Shown: piece by piece, positions 41,346-55,035 of the stretch
Layout: each line of letters starts with the position of its first letter
Position numbering within the stretch: position 1 is the first letter of the stretch
Assembly: GCA_037893245.1 (NCBI GenBank)
Contig: JBAIAA010001513.1
Span: 62,001-126,000, forward strand
Direction of reading: 5' to 3'
DNA from: Crossaster papposus
Lineage: Eukaryota; Echinodermata; Asteroidea; Velatida; Solasteridae
Length of the DNA: 64,000 nucleotides
Program-made: the position numbers and the translations under genes
The notes under the pieces: model-generated
The model's input: only the letters and a program-made list of their open reading frames with translations
Database searches by the model: none
Told to the model about the DNA's origin: nothing

Positions 41346-43584
41346 GATTTGGTCTACAATCGGCATATCCCTACTACTACATATTTAAGATTTGGTCTAC
41401 AATCGGCATATCCCTACTACTACATATTTAAGATTTGGTCTACAATCGGCATATCCCTACTACTACTACATATTTAAGATTTGGTCTACAATCGGCATAT
41501 CCCTACTACTACATATTTAAGATTTGGTCTACAATCGGCATATCCCTACTACTACATATTTAAGATTTGGTCTACAATCGGCATATCCCTACTACTACAT
41601 ATTTAAGATTTGGTCTACAATCGGCATATCCCTACTACTACATATTTAAGATTTGGTCTACAATCGGCATATCCCTACTACTACATATTTAAGATTTGGT
41701 CTACAATCGGCATATCCCTACTACTACATATTTAAGATTTGGTCTACAATCGGCATATCCCTACTACTACATATTTAAGATTTGGTCTACAATCGGCATA
41801 TCCATACTACTACATATTTAAGATTTGGTCTACAATCGGCATATCCCTACTACTACATATTTAAGATTTGGTCTACAATCGGCATATCCCTACTACTACA
41901 TATTTAAGATTTGGTCTACAATCGGCATATCCCTACTACTACATATTTAAGATTTGGTCTACAATCGGCATATCCCTACTACTACATATTTAAGATTTGG
42001 TCTACAATCGGCATATCCCTACTACTACATATTTAAGATTTGGTCTACAATCGGCATATCCCTACTACTACATATTTAAGATTTGGTCTACAATCGGCAT
42101 ATCCCTACTACTACATATTTAAGATTTGGTCTACAATCGGCATATCCCTACTACTACATATTTAAGATTTGGTCTACAATCGGCATATCCCTACTACTAC
42201 ATATTTAAGATTTGGTCTACAATCGGCATATCCATACTACTACATATTTAAGATTTGGTCTACAATCGGCATATCCCTACTACTACATATTTAAGATTTG
42301 GTCTACAATCGGCATATCCCTACTACTACATATTTAAGATTTGGTCTACAATCGGCATATCCCTACTACTACATATTTAAGATTTGGTCTACAATCGGCA
42401 TATCCCTACTACTACATATTTAAGATTTGGTCTACAATCGGCATATCCCTACTACTACATATTTAAGATTTGGTCTACAATCGGCATATCCCTACTACTA
42501 CATATTTAAGATTTGGTCTACAATCGGCATATCCCTACTACTACATATTTAAGATTTGGTCTACAATCGACATATCCCTACTACTACATATTTAAGATTT
42601 GGTCTACAATCGGCATATCCCTACTACTACATATTTAAGATTTGGTCTACAATCGGCATATCCCTACTACTACATATTTAAGATTTGGTCTACAACCGGC
42701 ATATCCCTACTACTACATATTTAAGATTTGGTCTACAACCGGCATATCCCTACTACTACATATTTAAGATTTGGTCTACAACCGGCATATCCCTACTACT
42801 ACATATTTAAGATTTGGTCTACAATCGGCATATCCCTACTACTACATATTTAAGATTTGGTCTACAATCGGCATATCCCTACTACTACATATTTAAGATT
42901 TGGTCTACAATCGGCATATCCCTACTACTACATATTTAAGATTTGGTCTACAATCGGCATATCCCTACTACTACATATTTAAGATTTGGTCTACAATCGG
43001 CATATCCCTACTACTACATATTTAAGATTTGGTCTACAATCGGCATATCCCTACTACTACATATTTAAGATTTGGTCTACAATCGGCATATCCCTACTAC
43101 TACATATTTAAGATTTGGTCTACAATCGGCATATCCCTACTACTACATATTTAAGATTTGGTCTACAATTGGCATATCCCTACGACTACATGTTTAAGAT
43201 TTGGTCTACAATCGGCATATCCCTACTACTACATATTTAAGATTTGGTCTACAATCGGCATATCCCTACTACTACATATTTAAGATTTGGTCTACAATCG
43301 GCATATCCCTACTACTACATATTTAAGATTTGGTCTATAATCGGCATATCCCTACTACTACATATTTAAGATTTGGTCTACAATCGGCATATCCCTACTA
43401 CTACATATTTAAGATTTGGTCTACAATCGGCATATCCCTACTACTACATATTTAAGATTTGGTCTACCATCGGCATATCCCTACTACTACATATTTAAGA
43501 TTTGGTCTACAATCGGCATATCCCTACTACTACATATTTAAGATTTGGTCTACAATCGGCATATCCCTACTACTACATATTTAA

Positions 43585-43695
43585 CTCGAGGGCTTGTTCC
43601 CACATCAGGTGTTTATTTCTACTGCACACTTCTTTCCCTTTACATAATAATAAATGTGAGTTTGTTTTGTTATCAGATCAAATTGAGTTTTTTAA
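43585..43695 (+). repeat. 111-bp insert, copy 39
   Basis: Majority sequence. ACCATCGG is one monomer closer (118 bp) than usual. The next monomer has CAATTGGCAT. Twenty-five monomers follow. Confidence 0.95.
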
Positions 43696-44770
43696 GATTT
43701 GGTCTACAATTGGCATATCCCTACTACTACATATTTAAGATTTGGTCTACAATCGGCATATCCCTACTACTACATATTTAAGATTTGGTCTACAATCGGC
43801 ATATCCCTACTACTACATATTTAAGATTTGGACTACAATCGGCATATCCCTACTACTACATATTTAAGATTTGGTCTACAATCGGCATATCTCTAATACT
43901 ACATATTTAAGATGTGGTCTACAATCGGCATATCCCTACTACTACATATTTAAGATTTGGTCTACAATCGGCATATCCCTACTACTACATATTTAAGATT
44001 TGGTCTACAATCGGCATATCCCTACTACTACATATTTAAGATTTGGTCTACAATCGGCATATCCCTACTACTACATATTTAAGATTTGGTCTACAATCGG
44101 CATATCCCTACTACTACATATTTAAGATTTGGTCTACAATCGGCCTATCCCTACTACTACATATTTAAGATTTGGTCTACAATCGGCATATCCCTACTAC
44201 TACATATTTAAGATTTGGTCTACAATCGGCATATCCCTACTACTACATATTTAAGATTTGGTCTACAATCGGCATATCCCTACTACTACATATTTAAGAT
44301 TTGGTCTACAATCGGCATATCCCTACTACTACATATTTAAGATTTGGTCTACAATCGGCATATCCCTACTACTACATATTTAAGATTTGGTCTACAATCG
44401 GCATATCCCTACTACTACATATTTAAGATTTGGTCTACAATCGGCATATCCCTACTACTACATATTTAAGATTTGGTCTATAATCGGCATATCCCTACTA
44501 CTACATATTTAAGATTTGGTCTACAATCGGCATATCCCTACTACTACATATTTAAGATTTGGTCTACAATCGGCATATCCCTACTACTACATATTTAAGA
44601 TTTGGTCTACCATCGGCATATCCCTACTACTACATATTTAAGATTTGGTCTACAATTGGCATATCCCTACTACTACATATTTAAGATTTGGTCTACAATC
44701 GGCATATCCCTACTACTACATATTTAAGATTTGGTCTACAATCGGCATATCCCTACTACTACATATTTAA

Positions 44771-44881
44771 CTCGAGGGCTTGTTCCCACATCAGGTGTTT
44801 ATTTCTACTGCACACTTCTTTCCCTTTACATAATAATAAATGTGAGTTTGTTTTGTTATCAGATCAAATTGAGTTTTTTAA
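44771..44881 (+). repeat. 111-bp insert, copy 40
   Basis: Majority sequence, first insert of unit A. Eighteen monomers follow. Confidence 0.95.
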
Positions 44882-45655
44882 GATTTGGTCTACAATCGGC
44901 ATATCCCTACTACTACATATTTAAGATTTGGTCTACAATCGGCATATCCCTACTACTACATATTTAAGATTTGGTCTACAATCGGCATATCCCTACTACT
45001 ACATATTTAAGATTTGGTCTACAATCGGCATATCCCTACTTCTACATATTTAAGATTTGGTCTACAATCGGCATATCCCTACTACTACATATTTAAGATT
45101 TGGTCTACAATCGGCATATCCCTACTACTACATATTTAAGATTTGGTCTACAATCGGCATATCCTTACTACTACATATTTAAGATTTGGTCTACAATCGG
45201 CATATCCCTACTACTACATATTTAAGATTTGGTCTACAATCGGCATATCCCTACTACTACATATTTAAGATTTGGTCTACAATCGGCATATCCTTACTAC
45301 TACATATTTAAGATTTGGTATATAATCGGCATATCCCTACTACTACATATTTAAGATTTGGTCTACAATCGGCATATCCCTACTACTACATATTTAAGAT
45401 TTGGTCTACAATCGGCATATCCCTACTACTACATATTTAAGATTTGGTCTACAATCGGCATATCCCTACTACTACATATTTAAGATTTGGTCTGCCATCG
45501 GCATATCCCTACTACTACATATTTAAGATTTGGTCTACAATCGGCATATCCCTACTACTACATATTTAAGATTTGGTCTACAATCGGCATATCCCTACTA
45601 CTACATATTTAAGATTTGGTCTACAATCGGCATATCCCTACTACTACCTATTTAA

Positions 45656-45766
45656 CTCGAGGGCTTGTTCCCACATCAGGTGTTTATTTCTACTGCACAC
45701 TTCTTTCCCTTTACATAATAATAAATGTGAGTTTGTTTTGTTATCAGATCAAATTGAGTTTTTTAA
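45656..45766 (+). repeat. 111-bp insert, copy 41
   Basis: Majority insert. The monomer end before it reads CTACCTATTTAA instead of CTACATATTTAA, as at 47863. Six monomers follow. Confidence 0.95.
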
Positions 45767-46024
45767 GATTTGGTCTACAATCGGCATATCCCTACTACTA
45801 CATATTTAAGATTTGGTCTACAATCGGCATATCCCTACTACTACATATTTAAGATTTGGTCTACAATCGGCATATCCCTACTACTACATATTTAAGATTT
45901 GGTCTACAATCGGCATATCCCTACTACTACATATTTAAGATTTGGTCTACAATCGGCATATCCCTACTACTACATATTTAAGATTTGGTCTACAATCGGC
46001 ATATCCCTACTACTACATATTTAA

Positions 46025-46135
46025 CTCGAGGGCTTGTTCCCACATCAGGTGTTTATTTCTACTGCACACTTCTTTCCCTTTACATAATAATAAATGTGAG
46101 TTTGTTTTGTTATCAGATCAAATTGAGTTTTTTAA
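46025..46135 (+). repeat. 111-bp insert, copy 42
   Basis: Majority sequence. Eleven monomers follow. Confidence 0.95.
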
Positions 46136-46608
46136 GATTTGGTCTACAATCGGCATATCCCTACTACTACATATTTAAGATTTGGTCTACAATCGGCATA
46201 TCCCTACTACTACATATTTAAGATTTGGTCTACAATCGGCATATCCCTACTACTACATATTTAAGATTTGGTCTACAATCGGCATATCCCTACTACTACA
46301 TATTTAAGATTTGGTATATAATCGGCATATCCCTACTACTACATATTTAAGATTTGGTCTACAATCGGCATATCCCTACTACTACATATTTAAGATTTGG
46401 TCTACAATCGGCATATCCCTACTACTACATATTTAAGATTTGGTCTACCATCGGCATATCCCTACTACTACATATTTAAGATTTGGTCTACAATCGGCAT
46501 ATCCCTACTACTACATATTTAAGATTTGGTCTACAATCGGCATATCCCTACTACTACATATTTAAGATTTGGTCTACAATCGGCATATCCCTACTACTAC
46601 ATATTTAA

Positions 46609-46719
46609 CTCGAGGGCTTGTTCCCACATCAGGTGTTTATTTCTACTGCACACTTCTTTCCCTTTACATAATAATAAATGTGAGTTTGTTTTGTTATCAG
46701 ATCAAATTGAGTTTTTTAA
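46609..46719 (+). repeat. 111-bp insert, copy 43
   Basis: Majority sequence, last insert of unit A. Six monomers lead to unit B. Confidence 0.95.
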
Positions 46720-46977
46720 GATTTGGTCTACAATCGGCATATCCCTACTACTACATATTTAAGATTTGGTCTACAATCGGCATATCCCTACTACTACATA
46801 TTTAAGATTTGGTCTACAATCGGCATATCCCTACTACTACATATTTAAGATTTGGTCTACAATCGGCATATCCCTACTACTACATATTTAAGATTTGGTC
46901 TACAATCGGCATATCCCTACTACTACATATTTAAGATTTGGTCTACAATCGGCATATCCCTACTACTACATATTTAA

Positions 46978-47088
46978 CTCGAGGGCTTGTTCCCACATCA
47001 GGTGTTTATTTCTACTGCACACTTCTTTCCCTTTACATAATAATAAATGTGAGTTTGTTTTGTTATCAGATCAAATTGAGTTTTTTAA
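46978..47088 (+). repeat. 111-bp insert, copy 44
   Basis: Majority sequence, first insert of unit B, 2,207 bp after its partner at 44771. Eighteen monomers follow. Confidence 0.95.
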
Positions 47089-47862
47089 GATTTGGTCTAC
47101 AATCGGCATATCCCTACTACTACATATTTAAGATTTGGTCTACAATCGGCATATCCCTACTACTACATATTTAAGATTTGGTCTACAATCGGCATATCCC
47201 TACTACTACATATTTAAGATTTGGTCTACAATCGGCATATCCCTACTTCTACATATTTAAGATTTGGTCTACAATCGGCATATCCCTACTACTACATATT
47301 TAAGATTTGGTCTACAATCGGCATATCCCTACTACTACATATTTAAGATTTGGTCTACAATCGGCATATCCTTACTACTACATATTTAAGATTTGGTCTA
47401 CAATCGGCATATCCCTACTACTACATATTTAAGATTTGGTCTACAATCGGCATATCCCTACTACTACATATTTAAGATTTGGTCTACAATCGGCATATCC
47501 TTACTACTACATATTTAAGATTTGGTATATAATCGGCATATCCCTACTACTACATATTTAAGATTTGGTCTACAATCGGCATATCCCTACTACTACATAT
47601 TTAAGATTTGGTCTACAATCGGCATATCCCTACTACTACATATTTAAGATTTGGTCTACAATCGGCATATCCCTACTACTACATATTTAAGATTTGGTCT
47701 GCCATCGGCATATCCCTACTACTACATATTTAAGATTTGGTCTACAATCGGCATATCCCTACTACTACATATTTAAGATTTGGTCTACAATCGGCATATC
47801 CCTACTACTACATATTTAAGATTTGGTCTACAATCGGCATATCCCTACTACTACCTATTTAA

Positions 47863-47973
47863 CTCGAGGGCTTGTTCCCACATCAGGTGTTTATTTCTAC
47901 TGCACACTTCTTTCCCTTTACATAATAATAAATGTGAGTTTGTTTTGTTATCAGATCAAATTGAGTTTTTTAA
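47863..47973 (+). repeat. 111-bp insert, copy 45
   Basis: Preceded by the CTACCTATTTAA variant junction, as at 45656. Six monomers follow. Confidence 0.95.
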
Positions 47974-48231
47974 GATTTGGTCTACAATCGGCATATCCCT
48001 ACTACTACATATTTAAGATTTGGTCTACAATCGGCATATCCCTACTACTACATATTTAAGATTTGGTCTACAATCGGCATATCCCTACTACTACATATTT
48101 AAGATTTGGTCTACAATCGGCATATCCCTACTACTACATATTTAAGATTTGGTCTACAATCGGCATATCCCTACTACTACATATTTAAGATTTGGTCTAC
48201 AATCGGCATATCCCTACTACTACATATTTAA

Positions 48232-48342
48232 CTCGAGGGCTTGTTCCCACATCAGGTGTTTATTTCTACTGCACACTTCTTTCCCTTTACATAATAATAA
48301 ATGTGAGTTTGTTTTGTTATCAGATCAAATTGAGTTTTTTAA
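48232..48342 (+). repeat. 111-bp insert, copy 46
   Basis: Majority sequence. Eleven monomers follow. Confidence 0.95.
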
Positions 48343-48815
48343 GATTTGGTCTACAATCGGCATATCCCTACTACTACATATTTAAGATTTGGTCTACAAT
48401 CGGCATATCCCTACTACTACATATTTAAGATTTGGTCTACAATCGGCATATCCCTACTACTACATATTTAAGATTTGGTCTACAATCGGCATATCCCTAC
48501 TACTACATATTTAAGATTTGGTATATAATCGGCATATCCCTACTACTACATATTTAAGATTTGGTCTACAATCGGCATATCCCTACTACTACATATTTAA
48601 GATTTGGTCTACAATCGGCATATCCCTACTACTACATATTTAAGATTTGGTCTACCATCGGCATATCCCTACTACTACATATTTAAGATTTGGTCTACAA
48701 TCGGCATATCCCTACTACTACATATTTAAGATTTGGTCTACAATCGGCATATCCCTACTACTACATATTTAAGATTTGGTCTACAATCGGCATATCCCTA
48801 CTACTACATATTTAA

Positions 48816-48926
48816 CTCGAGGGCTTGTTCCCACATCAGGTGTTTATTTCTACTGCACACTTCTTTCCCTTTACATAATAATAAATGTGAGTTTGTTTTG
48901 TTATCAGATCAAATTGAGTTTTTTAA
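48816..48926 (+). repeat. 111-bp insert, copy 47
   Basis: Majority sequence, last insert of unit B. Twenty-nine monomers follow, including ACAACCGG, ACAACAGG and ACAACCGG in a row (about 49326-49412), which recalls the triplet near 40733 and 42694. Confidence 0.95.
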
Positions 48927-50173
48927 GATTTGGTCTACAATCGGCATATCCCTACTACTACATATTTAAGATTTGGTCTACAATCGGCATATCCCTACTA
49001 CTACATATTTAAGATTTGGTCTACAATCGGCATATCCCTACTACTACATATTTAAGATTTGGTCTACAATCGGCATATCCCTACTACTACATATTTAAGA
49101 TTTGGTCTACAATCGGCATATCCCTACTACTACATATTTAAGATTTGGTCTACAATCGGCATATCCCTACTACTACATATTTAAGATTTGGTCTACAATC
49201 GGCATATCCCTACTACTACATATTTAAGATTTGGTCTACAATCGGCATATCCCTACTACTACATATTTAAGATTTGGTCTACAATCGGCATATCCCTACT
49301 ACTACATATTTAAGATTTGGTCTACAACCGGCATATCCCTACTACTACATATTTAAGATTTGGTCTACAACAGGCATATCCCTACTACTACATATTTAAG
49401 ATTTGGTCTACAACCGGCATATCCCTACTACTACATATTTAAGATTTGGTCTACAATCGGCATATCCCTACTACTACATATTTGAGATTTGGTCTACAAT
49501 CGGCATATCCCTACTACTACATATTTAAGATTTGGTCTACAATCGGCATATCCCTACTACTACATATTTAAGATTTGGTCTACAATCGGCATATCCCTAC
49601 TACTACATATTTAAGATTTGGTCTACAATCGGCATATCCCTACTACTACATATTTAAGATTTGGTCTACAATCGGCATATCCCTACTACTACATATTTAA
49701 GATTTGGTCTACAATCGGCATATCCCTACTACTACATATTTAAGATTTGGTCTACAATCGGCATATCCCTACTACTACATATTTAAGATTTGGTCTACAA
49801 TCGGCATATCCCTACTACTACATATTTAAGATTTGGTCTACAATCGGCATATCCCTACTACTACATATTTAAGATTTGGTCTACAATCGGCATATCCCTA
49901 CTACTACATATTTAAGATTTGGTCTACAATCGGCATATCCCTACTACTACATATTTTAGATTTGGTCTATAATCGGCATATCCCTACTACTACATATTTA
50001 AGATTTGGTCTACCATCGGCATATCCCTACTACTACATATTTAAGATTTGGTCTACAATCGGCATATCCCTACTACTACATATTTAAGATTTGGTCTACA
50101 ATCGGCATATCCCTACTACTACATATTTAAGATTTGGTCTACAATCGGCATATCCCTACTACTACATATTTAA

Positions 50174-50284
50174 CTCGAGGGCTTGTTCCCACATCAGGTG
50201 TTTATTTCTACTGCACACTTCTTTCCCTTTACATAATAATAAATGTGAGTTTGTTTTGTTATCAGATCAAATTGAGTTTTTTAA
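50174..50284 (+). repeat. 111-bp insert, copy 48
   Basis: Majority sequence. Five monomers upstream the AAGATTTGG start is altered to TTAGATTTGG. Seven monomers follow. Confidence 0.95.
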
Positions 50285-50585
50285 GATTTGGTCTACAATC
50301 GGCATATCCCTACTACTACATATTTAAGATTTGGTCTACAATCGGCATATCCCTACTACTACATATTTAAGATTTGGTCTACAATCGGCATATCCCTACT
50401 ACTACATATTTAAGATTTGGTCTACAATCGGCATATCCCTACTACTACATATTTAAGATTTGGTCTACAATCGGCATATCCCTACTACTACATATTTAAG
50501 ATTTGGTCTACAATCGGCATATCCCTACTACTACATATTTAAGATTTGGTCTACAATCGGCATATCCCTACTACTACATATTTAA

Positions 50586-50696
50586 CTCGAGGGCTTGTTC
50601 CCACATCAGGTGTTTATTTCTACTGCACACTTCTTTCCCTTTACATAATAATAAATGTGAGTTTGTTTTGTTATCAGATCAAATTGAGTTTTTTAA
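50586..50696 (+). repeat. 111-bp insert, copy 49
   Basis: Majority sequence. Twenty-six monomers follow. Confidence 0.95.
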
Positions 50697-51814
50697 GATT
50701 TGGTCTACAATCGGCATATCCCTACTACTACATATTTAAGATTTGGTCTACAATCGGCATATCCCTACTACTACATATTTAAGATTTGGTCTACAATCGG
50801 CATATCCCTACTACTACATATTTAAGATTTGGTCTACCATCGGCATATCCCTACTACTACATATTTAAGATTTGGTCTACAATCGGCATATCCCTACTAC
50901 TACATATTTAAGATTTGGTCTACAATCGGCATATCCCTACTACTACATATTTAAGATTTGGTCTACAATCGGCATATCCCTACTACTACATATTTAAGAT
51001 TTGGTCTACAATCGGCATATCCCTACTACTACATATTTAAGATTTGGTCTACAATCGGCATATCCCTACTACTACATATTTAAGATTTGGTCTACAATCG
51101 GCATATCCCTACTACTACATATTTAAGATTTGGTATATAATCGGCATATCCCTACTACTACATATTTAAGATTTGGTCTACAATCGGCATATCCCTACTA
51201 CTACATATTTAAGATTTGGTCTACAATCGGCATATCCCTACTACTACATATTTAAGATTTGGTCTACAATCGGCATATCCCTACTACTACATATTTAAGA
51301 TTTGGTCTACCATCGGCATATCCCTACTACTACATATTTAAGATTTGGTCTACAATCGGCATATCCCTACTACTACATATTTAAGATTTGGTCTACAATC
51401 GGCATATCCCTACTACTACATATTTAAGATTTGGTCTACAATCGGCATATCCCTACTACTACATATTTAAGATTTGGTCTACAATCGGCATATCCCTACT
51501 ACTACATATTTAAGATTTGGTCTACAATCGGCATATCCCTACTACTACATATTTAAGATTTGGTCTACAATCGGCATATCCCTACTACTACATATTTCAG
51601 ATTTGGTCTATAATCGGCATATCCCTACTACTACATATTTAAAATTTGGTCTACAATCGGCATATCCCTACTACTACATATTTAAGATTTGGTCTACAAT
51701 CGGCATATCCCTACTACTACATATTTAAGATTTGGTCTACAATCGGCATATCCCTACTACTACATATTTAAGATTTGGTCTACAATCGGCATATCCCTAC
51801 TACTACATATTTAA

Positions 51815-51925
51815 CTCGAGGGCTTGTTCCCACATCAGGTGTTTATTTCTACTGCACACTTCTTTCCCTTTACATAATAATAAATGTGAGTTTGTTTTGT
51901 TATCAGATCAAATTGAGTTTTTTAA
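51815..51925 (+). repeat. 111-bp insert, copy 50
   Basis: Majority sequence. A monomer about 220 bp upstream reads TTTCAGATTT. Eighteen monomers follow. Confidence 0.95.
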
Positions 51926-52699
51926 GATTTGGTCTACAATCGGCATATCCCTACTACTACATATTTAAGATTTGGTCTACAATCGGCATATCCCTACTAC
52001 TACATATTTAAGATTTGGTCTACAATCGGCATATCCCTACTACTACATATTTAAGATTTGGTCTACCATCGGCATATCCCTACTACTACATATTTAAGAT
52101 TTGGTCTACAATCGGCATATCCCTACTACTACATATTTAAGATTTGGTCTACAATCGGCATATCCAAACTACTACATATTTAAGATTTGGTCTACAATCG
52201 GCATATCCCTACTACTACATATTTAAGATTTGGTCTACAATCGGCATATCCCTACTACTACATATTTAAGATTTGGTCTACAATCGGCATATCCCTACTA
52301 CTACATATTTAAGATTTGGTCTACAATCGGCATATCCCTACTACTACATATTTAAGATTTGGTATATAATCGGCATATCCCTACTACTACATATTTAAGA
52401 TTTGGTCTACAATCGGCATATCCCTACTACTACATATTTAAGATTTGGTCTACAATCGGCATATCCCTACTACTACATATTTAAGATTTGGTCTACAATC
52501 GGCATATCCCTACTACTACATATTTAAGATTTGGTCTACCATCGGCATATCCCTACTACTACATATTTAAGATTTGGTCTACAATCGGCATATCCCTACT
52601 ACTACATATTTAAGATTTGGTCTACAATCGGCATATCCCTACTACTACATATTTAAGATTTGGTCTACAATCGGCATATCCCTACTACTACATATTTAA

Positions 52700-52810
52700 C
52701 TCGAGGGCTTGTTCCCACATCAGGTGTTTATTTCTACTGCACACTTCTTTCCCTTTACATAATAATAAATGTGAGTTTGTTTTGTTATCAGATCAAATTG
52801 AGTTTTTTAA
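52700..52810 (+). repeat. 111-bp insert, copy 51
   Basis: Majority sequence with TATATAATC and ACCATCGG upstream. Eleven monomers follow. Confidence 0.95.
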
Positions 52811-53283
52811 GATTTGGTCTACAATCGGCATATCCCTACTACTACATATTTAAGATTTGGTCTACAATCGGCATATCCCTACTACTACATATTTAAGATT
52901 TGGTCTACAATCGGCATATCCCTACTACTACATATTTAAGATTTGGTCTACAATCGGCATATCCCTACTACTACATATTTAAGATTTGGTCTACAATCGG
53001 CATATCCCTACTACTACATATTTAAGATTTGGTCTATAATCGGCATATCCCTACTACTACATATTTAAGATTTGGTCTACAATCGGCATATCCCTACTAC
53101 TACATATTTAAGATTTGGTCTACAATCGGCATATCCCTACTACTACATATTTAAGATTTGGTCTACCATCGGCATATCCCTACTACTACATATTTAAGAT
53201 TTGGTCTACAATCGGCATATCCCTACTACTACATATTTAAGATTTGGTCTACAATCGGCATATCCCTACTACTACATATTTAA

Positions 53284-53394
53284 GATGAGGGCTTGTTCCC
53301 ACATCAGGTGTTTATTTCTACTGCACACTTCTTTCCCTTTACATAATAATAAATGTGAGTTTGTTTTGTTATCAGATCAAATTGAGTTTTTTAA
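53284..53394 (+). repeat. 111-bp insert, copy 52, with an altered left junction
   Basis: The first three bases read GAT instead of CTC (TTTAAGATGAGGGCTTG). That equals the start of a normal monomer (TTTAAGAT) joined to the insert from its fourth base, with no net length change. Local conversion by monomer sequence explains it better than three separate substitutions. Eighteen monomers follow. Confidence 0.93.
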
Positions 53395-54168
53395 GATTTG
53401 GTCTACAATCGGCATATCCCTACTACTACATATTTAAGATTTGGTCTACAATCGGCATATCCCTACTACTACATATTTAAGATTTGGTCTACAATCGGCA
53501 TATCCCTACTACTACATATTTAAGATTTGGTCTACCATCGGCATATCCCTACTACTACATATTTAAGATTTGGTCTACAATCGGCATATCCCTACTACTA
53601 CATATTTAAGATTTGGTCTACAATCGGCATATCCCTACTACTACATATTTAAGATTTGGTCTACAATCGGCATATCCCTACTACTACATATTTAAGATTT
53701 GGTCTACAATCGGCATATCCCTACTACTACATATTTAAGATTTGGTCTACAATCGGCATATCCCTACTACTACATATTTAAGATTTGGTCTACAATCGGC
53801 ATATCCCTACTACTACATATTTAAGATTTGGTATATAATCGGCATATCCCTACTACTACATATTTAAGATTTGGTCTACAATCGGCATATCCCTACTACT
53901 ACATATTTAAGATTTGGTCTACAATCGGCATATCCCTACTACTACATATTTAAGATTTGGTCTACAATCGGCATATCCCTACTACTACATATTTAAGATT
54001 TGGTCTACCATCGGCATATCCCTACTACTACATATTTAAGATTTGGTCTACAATCGGCATATCCCTACTACTACATATTTAAGATTTGGTCTACAATCGG
54101 CATATCCCTACTACTACATATTTAAGATTTGGTCTACAATCGGCATATCCCTACTACTACATATTTAA

Positions 54169-54279
54169 CTCGAGGGCTTGTTCCCACATCAGGTGTTTAT
54201 TTCTACTGCACACTTCTTTCCCTTTACATAATAATAAATGTGAGTTTGTTTTGTTATCAGATCAAATTGAGTTTTTGAA
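54169..54279 (+). repeat. 111-bp insert, copy 53
   Basis: T to G at base 109 changes the right edge to TTGAA, so the right TTAA is lost. Fifteen monomers follow. Confidence 0.94.
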
Positions 54280-54924
54280 GATTTGGTCTACAATCGGCAT
54301 ATCCCTACTACTACATATTTAAGATTTGGTCTACAATCGGCATATCCCTACTACTACATATTTAAGATTTGGTCTACAATCGGCATATCCCTACTACTAC
54401 ATATTTAAGATTTGGTCTACAATCGGCATATCCCTACTACTACATATTTAAGATTTGGTCTACAATCGGCATATCCCTACTACTACATATTTAAGATTTG
54501 GTCTACAATCGGCATATACCTACTACTACATATTTAAGATTTGGTCTACAATCGGCATATCCCTACTACTACATATTTAAGATTTGGTCTACAATCGGCA
54601 TATCCCTACTACTACATATTTAAGATTTGGTCTACAATCGGCATATCCCTACTACTACATATTTAAGATTTGGTCTACAATCGGCATATCCCTACTACTA
54701 CATATTTAAGATTTGGTCTACAATCGGCATATCCCTACTACTACATATTTAAGATTTGGTCTACAATCGGCATATCCCTACTACTACATATTTAAGATTT
54801 GGTCTACAATCGGCATATCCCTACTACTACATATTTAAGATTTGGTCTACAATCGGCATATCCCTACTACTACATATTTAAGATTTGGTCTACAATCGGC
54901 ATATCCCTACTACTACATATTCAA

Positions 54925-55035
54925 CTCGAGGGCTTGTTCCCACATCAGGTGTTTATTTCTACTGCACACTTCTTTCCCTTTACATAATAATAAATGTGAG
55001 TTTGTTTTGTTATCAGATCAAATTGAGTTTTTTAA
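54925..55035 (+). repeat. 111-bp insert, copy 54
   Basis: The monomer end before it reads CATATTCAA, so the left TTAA is TCAA here. The insert itself is the majority form. Eleven monomers follow. Confidence 0.94.

Larger units (their letters stand above)
35503..43584 (+). repeat. Three one-insert higher-order units of 2,952, 2,780 and 2,350 bp
   Basis: Units start at the inserts 35503, 38455 and 41235. Each has one extra CTA triplet about 228 bp after the insert start. In the first two units CCATACT, CCTAATACT and paired ACAACCGG monomers sit exactly 2,952 bp apart (36371 and 39323; about 36461 and 39413; 36791 and 39743). The same marks recur within a unit at 989 bp (36371 and 37360; 39323 and 40312), so a 23-monomer subunit is nested inside. 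The third unit keeps CCATACT but at a 430-bp spacing, and it has three ACAACCGG monomers in a row. Confidence 0.88.
44771..49184 (+). repeat. Tandem duplication of a 2,207-bp, four-insert unit
   Basis: Unit A (44771-46977) and unit B (from 46978) each hold four inserts separated by 18, 6 and 11 monomers, with six more monomers closing unit A. Paired marks at exactly 2,207 bp include CTTCTACAT, two TATCCTTACT monomers, TATATAATC (45318 and 47525; 46316 and 48523), CTGCCATCGG (45491 and 47698), the CTACCTATTT junction monomer and ACCATCGG near 46449 and 48656. I saw no difference inside the unit. It is the cleanest large duplication in the window, so probably one of the youngest. Confidence 0.92.
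51815..54279 (+). repeat. Higher-order repeat pair, 1,469-bp spacing
   Basis: Inserts 51815 and 52700 pair with 53284 and 54169. ACCATCGG (52065 and 53534) and TATATAATC (52361 and 53830) keep the 1,469-bp spacing. A CCAAACTACT variant near 52166 is private to the first copy. The 885-bp and 584-bp steps inside match steps in the 44.8-49 kb unit, so the two regions are related. Confidence 0.88.
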
